DNA of 64,000 nt from positions 306,501 through 370,500 of the forward strand of contig JAOZHY010000048.1 of the NCBI GenBank assembly GCA_026014595.1. The letters run 5' to 3'. Positions within the stretch are counted from its first letter, which is position 1; every line of letters starts with the position of its first letter. Below the pieces are notes generated by a model. It was not told the DNA's origin. It worked only from the letters and a program-made list of their open reading frames with translations, and made no database searches. The stretch comes from Candidatus Bathyarchaeota archaeon. Lineage in GTDB: Archaea; Thermoproteota; Bathyarchaeia; Bathyarchaeales; Bathycorpusculaceae. This document shows, one piece after another, positions 54,991-63,906 of this stretch. A program made the position numbers and the translations under genes.

Positions 54991-55821
54991 GTGACGCTTG
55001 AGTCTAACAGGCTGCTTGGCGGCATCGGCGCCTTGCTTATGGTGGTTTCATCCATTTCTTCGCTCGTAAGTTTGGTGCAGTTTTTCTTTCCAAGTGCGCG
55101 CGTCAGCTTGGTCGTGGCGCCTTTCGGGCTTCTAGGTTTGGTTGGTTTAATCCTTTTCATGATTGCGATGAACGGTTTAGCTAACTATTACAGGGACAGG
55201 GCGATATTTGAGAACGCGCTCTACTGGATAATCACCAGCATAGTTGCCGGCGTTGTGACTGGCGTCCTCATAGTAGTTGTCGCGTTCTCTGTGTTAAGCA
55301 GTATAATCGGCACGCTTGTGCCTATAACGCCTGGGACGCCGCCCACCCCGCCACCGGCGAGCGCCATGTTTGATGCCTTGCAACCTTACATCGGCTACTT
55401 CATTCCCGTCGGCATCGTCGCCTTCGCTATCGGCGTGATTGCAATCTTGTTCTTGATGCGGGCGTTCAACCGGCTCGCAGTCGCATCTGAAGTTAGGCTG
55501 TTCAGGACCACGGGCTTGCTGTTTCTCGCTGGCATCGCGGTGGCTGGCGCAGTCGGGTTGCTGGCGATGTTGCTGATTTTGGCAGGTGTGGTAACGGTCA
55601 GCGGCGTCTTATCGTTAACTGTCGTGAGTGGATTCGTATCCCTTGCCGCGTGGGCACTGGCGACCACTGCTTTCTTCAGGTTAAGGGCTCCGACAATTCT
55701 GCCCGCACAGCAAGCGGTTGAGCCAGCACATGCGCAGGTGAAGTATTGTCCTCACTGCGGAGCCGAGAACAGTATGGATGCGGCGTTCTGCGTGCGCTGC
55801 GGCGAAAAACTGCAAACATGA
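54991..55821 (+). CDS. DUF996-type membrane protein with C-terminal zinc ribbon
   Basis: 276 residues from GTG 54991 (GAGGGG upstream). VTLESNRLLGGIGALLMVVSSISS is the DUF996 start. About five to six membrane helices follow, with a Pro-rich outer loop (TPGTPPTPPPA). The C-terminus is a cytoplasmic zinc ribbon, YCPHCGAENSMDAAFCVRCGEKL. This combination is common in archaea of the TACK group. Function unknown; perhaps membrane sensing or protein quality control. Confidence 0.75.
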   Translation: MTLESNRLLGGIGALLMVVSSISSLVSLVQFFFPSARVSLVVAPFGLLGLVGLILFMIAMNGLANYYRDRAIFENALYWIITSIVAGVVTGVLIVVVAFSVLSSIIGTLVPITPGTPPTPPPASAMFDALQPYIGYFIPVGIVAFAIGVIAILFLMRAFNRLAVASEVRLFRTTGLLFLAGIAVAGAVGLLAMLLILAGVVTVSGVLSLTVVSGFVSLAAWALATTAFFRLRAPTILPAQQAVEPAHAQVKYCPHCGAENSMDAAFCVRCGEKLQT

Positions 55822-55847
55822 AATCCCAAGGCGTTACGGATAGAATA

Positions 55848-55893
55848 GACCCTCTATAGGTTTCTGAAATGAACCACTATTAGGCTCCAAATA
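55848..55893. repeat. Dispersed intergenic element, copy 1
   Basis: Starts CCCTCTATAGG, then GGTT...AACC able to form a short stem, then CCACTATTAGG and CTCCAAATA. About 40 of 45 bases match the copy at 62427-62471, with one indel. Both copies lie between convergent genes, shortly after a plus-strand stop. Could be a terminator-related or mobile palindromic element. Confidence 0.6.
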
Positions 55894-56019
55894 GGCTCGC
55901 GGTTCTTCTGAAGAACTTGATTACTATAAAGGTTCCATTGCTACTGATGCTGTACGTCTAGCCTTTTTTTTGGAAAATTAGGCAAACGAAAGAATAAAAC
56001 AAAGAGGGAAAAGTTGAGG

Positions 56020-56529
56020 TTACTTTGCAGCTTTCTTCTCTTTGGCCTCTTGGAACAGATTCTTCACGGCGCTAATCCGTGATTTTTGAGCGAGCTGCTG
56101 CGCAGTGACGAACGTCAAAGCTTCTTCAGGGCACCATTTGACGCATTGTGGGCCGTCAGGCTGGTCTTTGCAGCTGTTGCAAGTGAACACCACTTTCTTC
56201 TCGGGATGCAGCATCATGGCGCCGAACTGGCATGCGCTGATGCACCATGCGCAGCCGTTGCATGCTTCTTCATCAACCATTATTATGCCCGTGTTTTCTT
56301 CCTGAGAGAGTGCTTCTCTGGGGCATGCAGCTATGCATGCTGGGTCTTCACAGTGGCGACAAGTAACCGACAGGTTGGTCAGCGGACCTAAACGCAAAGC
56401 CCGTATTCTTGATTTGGTTGGGTTAAAGGTTTTCTCGTTAGTCATTGAACACGCGTACTCGCAGACTAAGCAGCCTATGCATTTTTCAGGGTCTGCGGTG
56501 ACGAATTTTCTGTCTTGTGGACGAACCAT
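56020..56529 (-). CDS. Four-cluster ferredoxin, partner of AOR
   Basis: 169 residues with four 4Fe-4S cluster motifs: CIGCLVCEYAC (cluster 1), CRHCEDPACIAACP, CNGCAWCISAC, and CNSCKDQPDGPQCVKWCP. This is the polyferredoxin electron carrier often found beside tungsten aldehyde oxidoreductases. It lies 4 bases after the AOR stop on the same strand, so it is co-transcribed. The C-terminus is Lys/Ala-rich. Confidence 0.9.
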   Translation of the reverse strand: MVRPQDRKFVTADPEKCIGCLVCEYACSMTNEKTFNPTKSRIRALRLGPLTNLSVTCRHCEDPACIAACPREALSQEENTGIIMVDEEACNGCAWCISACQFGAMMLHPEKKVVFTCNSCKDQPDGPQCVKWCPEEALTFVTAQQLAQKSRISAVKNLFQEAKEKKAAK

Positions 56530-56533
56530 TTTT

Positions 56534-58423
56534 CTATGCGCCTCCTTGATTTGCCGCTTGGACTATGTATGCCAAGTCGCCTAACCCCAGCTCGTTAAGC
56601 TTCTCAACCGTTGGGACGCCGTTTGCGTTCCAGCCTCTCACCGCGTAGTAGTCGTCAAGCCCGATTTGGAATTCTTCCTCGCTCACAACCGCGCCTTTGG
56701 CTGGTCCCTCATCGGGTACTGGGCAGTTCTCTATTTTGTAGGGTAAGCAGTCGTATTTTCTTGTTCCTTTGCCTTCGCGTATGTTGAACAGTCTTGCAAG
56801 GTTCTCGATTCTTTCACCGCTTTTCGTTAACTCTTCTGGAGTAACCGGGATTCCAGTGGCTAAAGTGTAATAGTTTGCGAGGTCTTTGATGCCGTCGTAG
56901 TATGTGCCTCTGGAAAACTTGCAAACGATAAGCGAGTCGATGATGTTGTAAACGTTGCCCTCGTCAGCTATCATTTTGCCGCGCCCTTTCTCAATCTTGA
57001 AACGATTCACTTTACCCTTCACGTCAGGCGAGTAAGCGCCATTCCTGAGGTGGCACGCACCGCGGAACGAAACGCTGAAACCGAGTGCTGCGGTCTTTAG
57101 GGTTCTCAGGTCGTAGCCTGGAAGCTCTAAGCCTTTGATGTGGCAAGCGTACTTGTATGCGTCTCCGCCGATTATCTCCGCTGCTCTCGCAACGCCTTCA
57201 GCGAGTGTATTGCCGAGCCAGCCTTCGCGTTTGCCTATTTTGTGGATAAGCGCGATGAGTGCTTCAGCGTTTCCGAAACGCAGGTCTATGCCGTCTGTCT
57301 GCTCCTTTGTTATTACGCCGTGCTCGTAACAGTCCATTGCGAAAGCGACGACTACGCCGATGGATATGCCGTCCATGCCGTACTCGTTCACAATCTTCAT
57401 AGCTTCGATTATTGCGTCGAGGCGGTCAATGCCGCATAATGGACCCATGGACCACAAGCATTCGAACTCTAGCCTGCTGGTTGCGCCTTGATAGGGTCCT
57501 TCTGGAACTACGGCGATGTGGTCGCAGCGCATGCCGCAGGTTGCGCAGCCCACGATTTTTTTGACGTAGTGCTCGTTCAAGTATTCGCCGCTTACTTTTT
57601 CAGCGCCTTCAAACTGAGCGTTAGTAAAGTTCCTCGTTGCCAAAGCTGACAGCGAATTTAAAACCAAGACGTTCTCAGGTGTTCCCAGAGTTTTGTATTT
57701 CTTTGTGGCTGGGCCTTTCATGCGTTCATGTATCATCTTTACGAATTCTTTGAAGCCGTCTAAGTTTGCGACGTTTACGTCTTTTGTTCCTCGGACAGCC
57801 ACTGCTTTGAGGTTTTTGGAGCCCATGACGGCGCCCATTCCGGTTCTTCCGATGGCGCGGAATTCATCGTTTATTATGCATGCAATGCGGCAGAGTTTTT
57901 CGCCGGCTTCGCCGATGGCTGAGACGCGCACGTAGTAGTCGCCCAGTTCCTCACGGATTGCCATATCGGTCTCGTATGGCGATTTTCCTCTGAACTGTTC
58001 TGCGTTTCTCAACTCAACTTTGTCATCGTCAATCCATAAGTATGATAGCTTGTCCGCCTTGCCGGTGATGATTACTGCGTCGTATCCTGCTCTTTTCAGG
58101 TCTGGACCGAAGAAGCCGTGTGCTTTGGCTTCGCCGACTCCGCCAGTTGCAGGCGACTTTGAAACCACGGCGTAACCGTTTCCAGCCGTGGGTCCCATGG
58201 TGCCGCTGAGAGGACCAGTGGCAAAGATTAATGGGTTGTCTGGGCTGAACGGGTCTGTGCCTGGTTTTGAGTTGTCCATTAATAAGCGGATGCCAAGCCC
58301 TATGCCGCCAACATAGTCTTTAGCCATCTTCTCGCTTAAAGGTTCAGTAGAAACTTTGCCTGTTGTGAGGTCAACACGAAGAATCTTACCTGCGTAAGCG
58401 AATATTTTTGTTTCCCCCGACAT
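56534..58423 (-). CDS. aor: Tungsten aldehyde:ferredoxin oxidoreductase family enzyme
   Basis: 629 residues, full length for the family. It has an N-terminal YAGKILRVDLTTGKVSTEPL, the pterin-binding GGIGLGIRLL and ATGPLSGTMGPTAGNGYAVVSKSPATGG, GRTGMGAVMGSKNLKAVAVRG, the iron-sulfur CATCGMRCDHI, and LRTLKAAALG-like C-terminal pterin motifs. It oxidises aldehydes to acids and passes electrons to ferredoxin using a tungsten pterin cofactor. The specific aldehyde (or glyceraldehyde-3-phosphate) is not clear. A TTGAC/GTCAA site sits at the start of the mRNA. Confidence 0.92.
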   Translation of the reverse strand: MSGETKIFAYAGKILRVDLTTGKVSTEPLSEKMAKDYVGGIGLGIRLLMDNSKPGTDPFSPDNPLIFATGPLSGTMGPTAGNGYAVVSKSPATGGVGEAKAHGFFGPDLKRAGYDAVIITGKADKLSYLWIDDDKVELRNAEQFRGKSPYETDMAIREELGDYYVRVSAIGEAGEKLCRIACIINDEFRAIGRTGMGAVMGSKNLKAVAVRGTKDVNVANLDGFKEFVKMIHERMKGPATKKYKTLGTPENVLVLNSLSALATRNFTNAQFEGAEKVSGEYLNEHYVKKIVGCATCGMRCDHIAVVPEGPYQGATSRLEFECLWSMGPLCGIDRLDAIIEAMKIVNEYGMDGISIGVVVAFAMDCYEHGVITKEQTDGIDLRFGNAEALIALIHKIGKREGWLGNTLAEGVARAAEIIGGDAYKYACHIKGLELPGYDLRTLKTAALGFSVSFRGACHLRNGAYSPDVKGKVNRFKIEKGRGKMIADEGNVYNIIDSLIVCKFSRGTYYDGIKDLANYYTLATGIPVTPEELTKSGERIENLARLFNIREGKGTRKYDCLPYKIENCPVPDEGPAKGAVVSEEEFQIGLDDYYAVRGWNANGVPTVEKLNELGLGDLAYIVQAANQGGA

Positions 58424-58428
58424 TTGTA

Positions 58429-58447
58429 ATTGACCTAATTAGTCAAT
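58429..58447 (-). promoter_or_regulatory. Palindromic operator at the AOR start
   Basis: ATTGAC (58429-58434) and GTCAAT (58442-58447) are perfect complements around CTAATTA, 6 bases from the ATG at 58423. A TATA-like TTAATATAC on the minus strand lies just upstream (about 58452-58460). A protein bound here would block the transcription start. The half-site resembles those at 25032-25078 and 63860-63906. Confidence 0.5.
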
Positions 58448-58640
58448 ATGAAAAGTATATTAACCTAATGGATGCTGTTGGCGAATTTGATGGTGAAACA
58501 GCACGATTAGACTCGTTGGGAACTCGAGAAAACCAAGAGGCTCTGACGGCTTGCACGAGTGAAAAGGATTTTTGGCTCGGAAACGATTAAATAAAGTCTC
58601 TTACACGTATAGTACTTGGCGTTCGCAGGGTGTACACGGT

Positions 58641-58931
58641 TTGAAAGTGACTGTCGAATACTTGGGCTACATTAAGCAGACTTTGGGCACTGAACAAGGC
58701 GAAAGCGTCGAGCTCAGAGATGGTGCTTTAGTAAGCGACTTGTTGACGCTGCTTGCGGAGAAGCATGGCGAACCGTTCAAGAAGGCGATTTACGAACCGA
58801 AAGGGCTGGATTTGAAACCCTTTTACATTTTAGCCGTCAACGGTTTGCTGCTTAACCAGCTGAACGGCATTGAAACCAAGCTTAAAGATGGCGACCGAGT
58901 GGTTTTGATGCCTGTGGTTACAGGCGGCTAA
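58641..58931 (+). CDS. MoaD/ThiS-family sulfur carrier
   Basis: 96 residues from TTG 58641, with AGGGTG upstream; the frame is open to 58572 but that part lacks conservation. KVTVEYLGYIKQTLGTEQGESVELRDGALVSDLLTLLAEKHG...AVNGLLLNQL...LKDGDRVVLMPVVTGG is a ubiquitin-like fold ending in the Gly-Gly that is thiocarboxylated. MoaD supplies sulfur for the dithiolene of molybdo/tungstopterin, the cofactor of AOR, whose gene is divergent to it. Confidence 0.85.
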   Translation: MKVTVEYLGYIKQTLGTEQGESVELRDGALVSDLLTLLAEKHGEPFKKAIYEPKGLDLKPFYILAVNGLLLNQLNGIETKLKDGDRVVLMPVVTGG

Positions 58932-58983
58932 AAAGCGAAAGCATTAACTTTGCAACTACCTTTCTCTCTAAACGGCGATTCAA

Positions 58984-60054
58984 GTGAACAGGGTAGACGC
59001 TTTACGGAAAACGGCATTCAAGGAAGACAAGTTTGACGGTTACGCGGTTTTTAACAGTGTCAACCTGACGTATCTGGCGGGTTTTTCCGGCTCAAGCGCG
59101 TTGCTGGTTCCGAGAGACGGCGAAAGCGTGCTGTACGTTTACGGCGTGAATTATGAGATGGCGAAGGCTGAATGCGTTGGCTTCAGGGTTGAGCGGGTTG
59201 AGCGCAGCGAGAAATTGATGGAGAAAGTTGCAAAGCAGTCAGAGGATTTTGGAATTAAACGACTTGCCGTGGACGCGCTAAGCATTACAAGCTGGCGAGC
59301 ATTAGCCAAGTTTTTGGGAAGTGAAGAAAAGCTTGTGGCGGACAACGGCGTCGTCCAGGAACTCCGCAAGGTCAAGGACGAAGAAGAAATCAAGCTGCTG
59401 CGGAAAGCTGCAGAGCTAACGAGTTTGGGCATGAAAGTGGCTTACGAGACAGTTTCTGTGGGCTTGAGGGAGTATGAGGTGGCGGCGGAAATCGAGTACG
59501 CCATGCGCAAACAAGGCTCCGGCGGAACCGCTTTCGAAACCATCGTGGCTTCGGGCGCATGCTCAGCGTTTCCCCACGGTGGCTGCTCTGACAGGCAAAT
59601 CCGCGACGGAGATTTGGTGGTTGTGGACGTCGGCGCAGCTTACAGGTCTTACTGTTCGGACATGACGCGAACATTAGTGGCTGGGAAGCCTTCGGAGAAG
59701 CAGAAGCGACTGTACGGAATCGTGAAGCAAGCGCAAGACAAAGCGTTTGAGGCTGTGAATGCGGATGTGAAGGCGAAGGATGTTGACGCTGCGGCGAGGC
59801 AGGTGATTGCGGAGGCTGGTTACGGCGAGTTTTTTGTGCACGGGTTGGGTCACGGTGTGGGCTTGGAGGTGCATGAACCGCCAACTTTAAGCCCAGAAAG
59901 CACTGACACGCTTGCGGCTGGCAACGTGGTGACGGTGGAACCGGGAATATACCTTGTTGGCTACGGCGGAATCCGCATCGAAGACACCGTGTTGGTCGGC
60001 AAAGCTGGCGCGGAAAAACTCACCAGTGGACCTTATGCTATAGGCAAAGAATAG
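58984..60054 (+). CDS. M24-family Xaa-Pro peptidase
   Basis: 356 residues, GTG start. An N-terminal creatinase-like domain (YAVFNSVNLTYLAGFSGSSALLVP) precedes the pita-bread catalytic fold with metal ligands: VVDVGAAYRSYCSDMTRT (two Asp), HGLGHGVGLEVHEPP (His), VTVEPGIYL (Glu) and GIRIEDTVLV (Glu). Members cut the X-Pro bond of short peptides (Xaa-Pro aminopeptidase or prolidase). Which of the two cannot be told here. Confidence 0.9.
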   Translation: MNRVDALRKTAFKEDKFDGYAVFNSVNLTYLAGFSGSSALLVPRDGESVLYVYGVNYEMAKAECVGFRVERVERSEKLMEKVAKQSEDFGIKRLAVDALSITSWRALAKFLGSEEKLVADNGVVQELRKVKDEEEIKLLRKAAELTSLGMKVAYETVSVGLREYEVAAEIEYAMRKQGSGGTAFETIVASGACSAFPHGGCSDRQIRDGDLVVVDVGAAYRSYCSDMTRTLVAGKPSEKQKRLYGIVKQAQDKAFEAVNADVKAKDVDAAARQVIAEAGYGEFFVHGLGHGVGLEVHEPPTLSPESTDTLAAGNVVTVEPGIYLVGYGGIRIEDTVLVGKAGAEKLTSGPYAIGKE

Positions 60055-60057
60055 CAG

Positions 60058-61578
60058 CTATTGCGTGTTAGTTTTTGTTTTTCTATCCCTGATTTTTGTG
60101 GCGACGAGAAACAGCACTATGGCGGCGATGGGCAACCCAATAATTAGTGCTTTTCCAAGCTGATTTTCGTCAAATGATACTGAGCCTAAGCTTATTATCA
60201 CTTTGTGCGTGCTGTGCATGTAGGTGAAAGTGAGCAGCCACGAATCTCCGGTCTCAGCAATGGCAACGTTAAGCTGTTTTCCATCAAGGAGAACTTTGAC
60301 ATCATGCATATTTGAAACAAGGCTTTTCGCTATGGTGACTTCCACGTAGCCTGCGGTTCCGGACTCGCCGCTGACGATGAAGCTCAACTCAGCGCTGGTG
60401 CTGTTAAAGAACAATTCTGTGACTGTGCTGTTTGATTTAACGTAGAAAAGGCTTTGGCCGGGAACTGGAATCGGCGAGGGCGTTGGTGTCACCATTGGTG
60501 GAGATGTAGGTGTAGGCGTTGGAGATGGAGAAGGAGGAGAAGTTGGGATGGGGATAGAGATTGTTGAGTCGGGTGATACTGCAGGGGTTGTCAAGAACGG
60601 TGCATAATTTACCATGCTTAATACGCTGTTGTCTTTTTGGTCATGTATTTTCTGGTCGATAAGGGAGGCATCTGTTGTTCCCCACCAATTGTAGGTCATG
60701 TTGATGGTGATTTGGGGGTCTTCATATTCCACAAAAACAGCATAATTGTTGCCATCAATATTATTGTAGATGATTCCAGCGGGAGCAGTGCTCCTGTAGA
60801 ATGCGTAGTCATCGAAGTGAATTCCGTACTTGTTGTTCACTATGGTGTTGTTAGCGATGTAGGGAGAACAGCTTGCAATGCGAATTCCAGCGGAATTGTT
60901 CAGGATCAAATTTCCAATAATGATAGGGCGATCTACGGGTTCATTTGATATGAAACCACAGCAAATGCCTTCATCAGCGTCCTTTATTGTGTTTTGCAGA
61001 ATGGTTCCGCTTTCAGAGACAATCCCGCGGTAACCGCCTAAAATCGTGTTATTCATAACTAGTCCGTCAGTGCGAACAGCTGCGGCGTCATTGCCGTAAT
61101 TGAGTATAAGGTTGTTTGCTATTTTCGGGGAACCTCCCATAATCGTTTCGTACTGATAGTTGGAAACTGTTATTTCGGCATATTCAATGATGCAGCCGGA
61201 ACCAGTGGTTTCGTCCCACCGTGTGCTACTTGCATTAAAGTATATTCTGGGTGGCCAAGCTCCTGCAATTTTTGCGGAACTTTGAAGTTTGATTCTGGTG
61301 GTCTCAGTGCCTCTGGCGTTGAGGGTGCCTTCCACTATTAATGACGAATTGTTGAAGTCCACGGTGACTCCTGGATTTATGGTTAAGGTCGCTCCAGGAG
61401 CTACGGTGACGTCGTCAACGAGAAGGTAGGGGCTGTTTGCTTGTGTCCATGTGGTGTTTGAGGAGATTAATCCGCTGATGTTTGTGGCTGCTTTCACGGT
61501 GCCTAAATTCAAGGACCCGGTTAATGCGAATCCGCTAACTATGACTGCTAAGAACGCAGTTAGAAGTGTTTTCCGCAT
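60058..61578 (-). CDS. Surface beta-helix protein with Pro-rich stalk and C-terminal anchor
   Basis: 506 residues: signal peptide (1-31, ending VKAA), a parallel beta-helix of NosD/PbH1 type (YAEITVSNYQYETIMGGSPKIANNLILN, IIGNLILNNSAGIRI, YIANNTIVNNKYGIHF, NNWWG-like turn NYWWGTTD), then a Pro/Thr/Ser stalk, a small beta domain, and a membrane helix (GKALIIGLPIAAIVLFLVA) with a basic end. It is likely held on the outside of the cell, perhaps binding or cutting polysaccharide. Confidence 0.75.
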   Translation of the reverse strand: MRKTLLTAFLAVIVSGFALTGSLNLGTVKAATNISGLISSNTTWTQANSPYLLVDDVTVAPGATLTINPGVTVDFNNSSLIVEGTLNARGTETTRIKLQSSAKIAGAWPPRIYFNASSTRWDETTGSGCIIEYAEITVSNYQYETIMGGSPKIANNLILNYGNDAAAVRTDGLVMNNTILGGYRGIVSESGTILQNTIKDADEGICCGFISNEPVDRPIIIGNLILNNSAGIRIASCSPYIANNTIVNNKYGIHFDDYAFYRSTAPAGIIYNNIDGNNYAVFVEYEDPQITINMTYNWWGTTDASLIDQKIHDQKDNSVLSMVNYAPFLTTPAVSPDSTISIPIPTSPPSPSPTPTPTSPPMVTPTPSPIPVPGQSLFYVKSNSTVTELFFNSTSAELSFIVSGESGTAGYVEVTIAKSLVSNMHDVKVLLDGKQLNVAIAETGDSWLLTFTYMHSTHKVIISLGSVSFDENQLGKALIIGLPIAAIVLFLVATKIRDRKTKTNTQ

Positions 61579-61800
61579 GGCAGTTCCCTATTAAACTAAT
61601 TGTCATTTACTCTGCTTTAGCCATTGTGGTTCTGTTCCACCATCAGGGTTCAGGTTCAAAACCGCTTTTCAACTCTTTAAATAAGGGAGGGGTAGCTTTT
61701 CGGAGCGCCATAGCAAACGCGACATGCTATACATCAATAGTTGGCTGCTCAACTTGCTGGACAAGGTTAAAATGGCTGTTTGCACCATTGTTCCTGTGGG

Positions 61801-62370
61801 GTGACAATTTTGATAAATAAACCCGCAGTTATAGTTATTGACATGCTTAACGATTTTGTAATTGGAAAACTGCAGGCGGAGCGAACCAAGCACATCATTC
61901 CGAACTTGAAGCGGCTGGTTGAGGCTGCACGCGACAGTGGCGTTCCAGTCATCTATAGCAACGATGCGCACTATCCGCAGGATGTAGAAGTGGTTGAGAA
62001 ATGGGGAAACCACGCCATAAAAGGCACCGAGGGCGCTGAGGTGATTCCCGAGCTTGCGCCTTCACCGAAGGATTACGTGGTGGAGAAGCGGACGTACAGC
62101 GGCTTCTTCGAGACGGGGTTGGATTCGCTTTTGCGGAGCCTGTACAAGGGCGAAGGCGCCAAAACTGTGGTTCTCGGCGGTTTGCACACGCACATGTGTG
62201 TCAGGCACACGGCTGCGGACGCTTTCTTCAGAGGCTACCACATAGTTGTTGCCAGAGACGGAGTGGAGGCGTTCACGGAGAAAGACCACGAAGAAGGGCT
62301 GAAGTATCTGGAGAACGTTTACGGCGCGAAGATAATGACCGTTGACGACATAATCAAAGAATTCAAGTGA
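61801..62370 (+). CDS. Isochorismatase-family cysteine hydrolase
   Basis: About 189 residues. AVIVIDMLNDF (catalytic Asp), EKRTYSGFFET (Lys) and GGLHTHMCVRHTAADAFFRGY (nucleophile Cys) form the triad, and a cis-peptide region lies before the Cys. The family includes nicotinamidase; the HYPQDVEV segment could carry metal ligands, but the exact substrate is uncertain. The start is GTG 61801 or TTG 61810; the reading frame is open further upstream to 61780. Confidence 0.85.
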   Translation: MTILINKPAVIVIDMLNDFVIGKLQAERTKHIIPNLKRLVEAARDSGVPVIYSNDAHYPQDVEVVEKWGNHAIKGTEGAEVIPELAPSPKDYVVEKRTYSGFFETGLDSLLRSLYKGEGAKTVVLGGLHTHMCVRHTAADAFFRGYHIVVARDGVEAFTEKDHEEGLKYLENVYGAKIMTVDDIIKEFK

Positions 62371-62426
62371 AAATCACCACCTAATTTTAACATCGTTTTG
62401 GCGGTTTTCTGCGCGAATACGGACCT

Positions 62427-62471
62427 ACCCCTCTATAGGTTCTGCAATCAACCACTAATAGGCGCCAAATA
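62427..62471. repeat. Dispersed intergenic element, copy 2
   Basis: CCCCTCTATAGG, GGTT-x8-AACC, CCACTAATAGG, CGCCAAATA. Same element as 55848-55893 and the same setting, between a plus-strand gene and a convergent minus-strand gene. Differences are scattered single bases plus one indel, while the GGTT/AACC pairing is kept. Confidence 0.6.
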
Positions 62472-62546
62472 TGACAGTTGAGGCTCAACTTTGAGGTAAG
62501 CAGCGCGGGCATCTCCTTCGGTTTTTCAGAAGTCGTTAAGAGGCAA

Positions 62547-63764
62547 TCAAGGTTCAGGTTTACGCTTCTTGTAGCGGAAAAGCAAGCCGGCAGCAGCCAC
62601 CGCGGCGGCAGCGGAGCCAACGGCCACGGGCATAACGGGAAACTGTTCAGTTATGGTGAAGGTGACGGTTTCCGAGGCGCCCATGTTGCCGTACGTGTCG
62701 TTCGCGTAGACCGTGACACTGTGCGAGCCGCTGGAAAGCCCAGTCAACGTGATGTTGCTGGTTACCGTCACGTTCCGCTGCCCGTCGAGGCTGTAGCCCG
62801 TCCAGCCAACGTCTTTGACTGGGGACAAAACTTTCACAGAGAAGTTTAAAGGCACGCTGGAGTCATAATACGTCTGGTTCAGAGGCGACTCAAGCGACAC
62901 TTTTGGCGGAGTGGTCTGAAGCGCTTCAAACGTGGTGTTGAAAGGCTCCATAAGCGGGTACCTGTCAACGTTCAGCCCGTCTATGACGTACGATACGTTA
63001 CCTATCCCTGAACCGTCTATCTCGACAGCGTTAGGGTATCTTGTCAAGTAATTGCTCCAGTAGTTACCGCCCAAAGGATACCCAGCATCCCAAACGTTAA
63101 CCGGGTACAGTGAATCAACGGCAGCAGTTCCTGCCAATGACGAATTGCCGATAAAGTTGTTATGGTAGACCGTGTTGTTAGAGGCTCCCCAGAACATTAC
63201 GTTGGAAACAATCACTTCTGGATTTTTGTTATTCTCGATGGTGTTCCCAATGACCAAGTTGTTTTCTGTTTCCACAAACGACATCGCGTTATAGTTGTTT
63301 GTGATGGTGTTTCCAGTGATTATGTTTGACCCACCTTCTACAACATAAATTCCAGCGGTCGGATTTTCCATTGCAAGTATGCCGTTTCCTGTTCCTGTTA
63401 TTGTGTTATTTGCAATTAAGCAAGAGTCTCCCCATACGACAATACCAAACTGGCCACCTGTGACCTTGAAGTTTTTCACGGTATTGTTGAATGCGCGGTT
63501 TAATGTGATTCCTCTTGTTACGGTGTGTCCGTTTCCGTCAAGTACAGTGTTGTTTCTGCCTATCCATATGTTTCCTATCACATCGCTTGTCAACGTATAA
63601 GTGGCACCTGCTTGCTGAACGGGTGCAGTTGAGGGGGTTATTTTGCCCTCAGCGTTTATGGTGAAACCACCCTGATAAGGCTGAGGTTCAGCGGGTGGAG
63701 CCCAAGCTATGTTTAAGGCTATGAAGCTGATGAGGAATAGAGCGGCGGAGACAGTTTTTTTCAT
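62547..63764 (-). CDS. Secreted NosD-like beta-helix protein with Ig-like domain and anchor
   Basis: 405 residues from ATG 63764 (AAGGGTTGG upstream); the frame is open to 63785. A signal peptide (KKTVSAALFLISFIALNIAWA) is followed by beta-helix rungs with NosD-type motifs (NTVKNFKVTGGQFGIVVW, NNTITGTGNGI, NVIFWGASNNTVYHNNF-like, GNYWSNY). Next is an Ig-like domain (DVGWTGYSLDGQRNVTVTSNITLTGLSSGSHSVTVYANDTYGNMG) and a C-terminal membrane helix with a KKRK end. This is the classical archaeal surface-protein architecture. Confidence 0.8.
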   Translation of the reverse strand: MKKTVSAALFLISFIALNIAWAPPAEPQPYQGGFTINAEGKITPSTAPVQQAGATYTLTSDVIGNIWIGRNNTVLDGNGHTVTRGITLNRAFNNTVKNFKVTGGQFGIVVWGDSCLIANNTITGTGNGILAMENPTAGIYVVEGGSNIITGNTITNNYNAMSFVETENNLVIGNTIENNKNPEVIVSNVMFWGASNNTVYHNNFIGNSSLAGTAAVDSLYPVNVWDAGYPLGGNYWSNYLTRYPNAVEIDGSGIGNVSYVIDGLNVDRYPLMEPFNTTFEALQTTPPKVSLESPLNQTYYDSSVPLNFSVKVLSPVKDVGWTGYSLDGQRNVTVTSNITLTGLSSGSHSVTVYANDTYGNMGASETVTFTITEQFPVMPVAVGSAAAAVAAAGLLFRYKKRKPEP

Positions 63765-63826
63765 GTTGCCAACCCTTGAATGCACGGTTAATGCTCAACA
63801 GCTATCTCACCCGTGCTTAAGTCACT

Positions 63827-63906
63827 TAAACCCTAACAAGGGTTTAGGATAAGAACGTTCTTGTCAAGGTTTCTTGACCAGGCCTTAGTCAACTTTTCTT
63901 GACAAG
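63827..63906. repeat. Hairpin and TTGAC repeat block upstream of the beta-helix gene
   Basis: TAAACCCT (63827-63834) and AGGGTTTA (63839-63846) form an 8-bp hairpin with a 4-base loop. Then come CTTGTCAAG (63860-63868), TTTCTTGACC (63870-63879), TTAGTCAA (63885-63892) and TTCTTGACAAG (63896-63906). The motif resembles the block at 25032-25078. It lies 60-140 bases before the ATG at 63764 and may be its operator, or may serve a gene beyond the right edge. Confidence 0.5.

Noticed and set aside
59390..59884. 164-codon minus-strand frame opposite the M24 peptidase
   Set aside because: Pro/Arg/Ser-rich shadow of a strongly coding gene; no conserved pattern.
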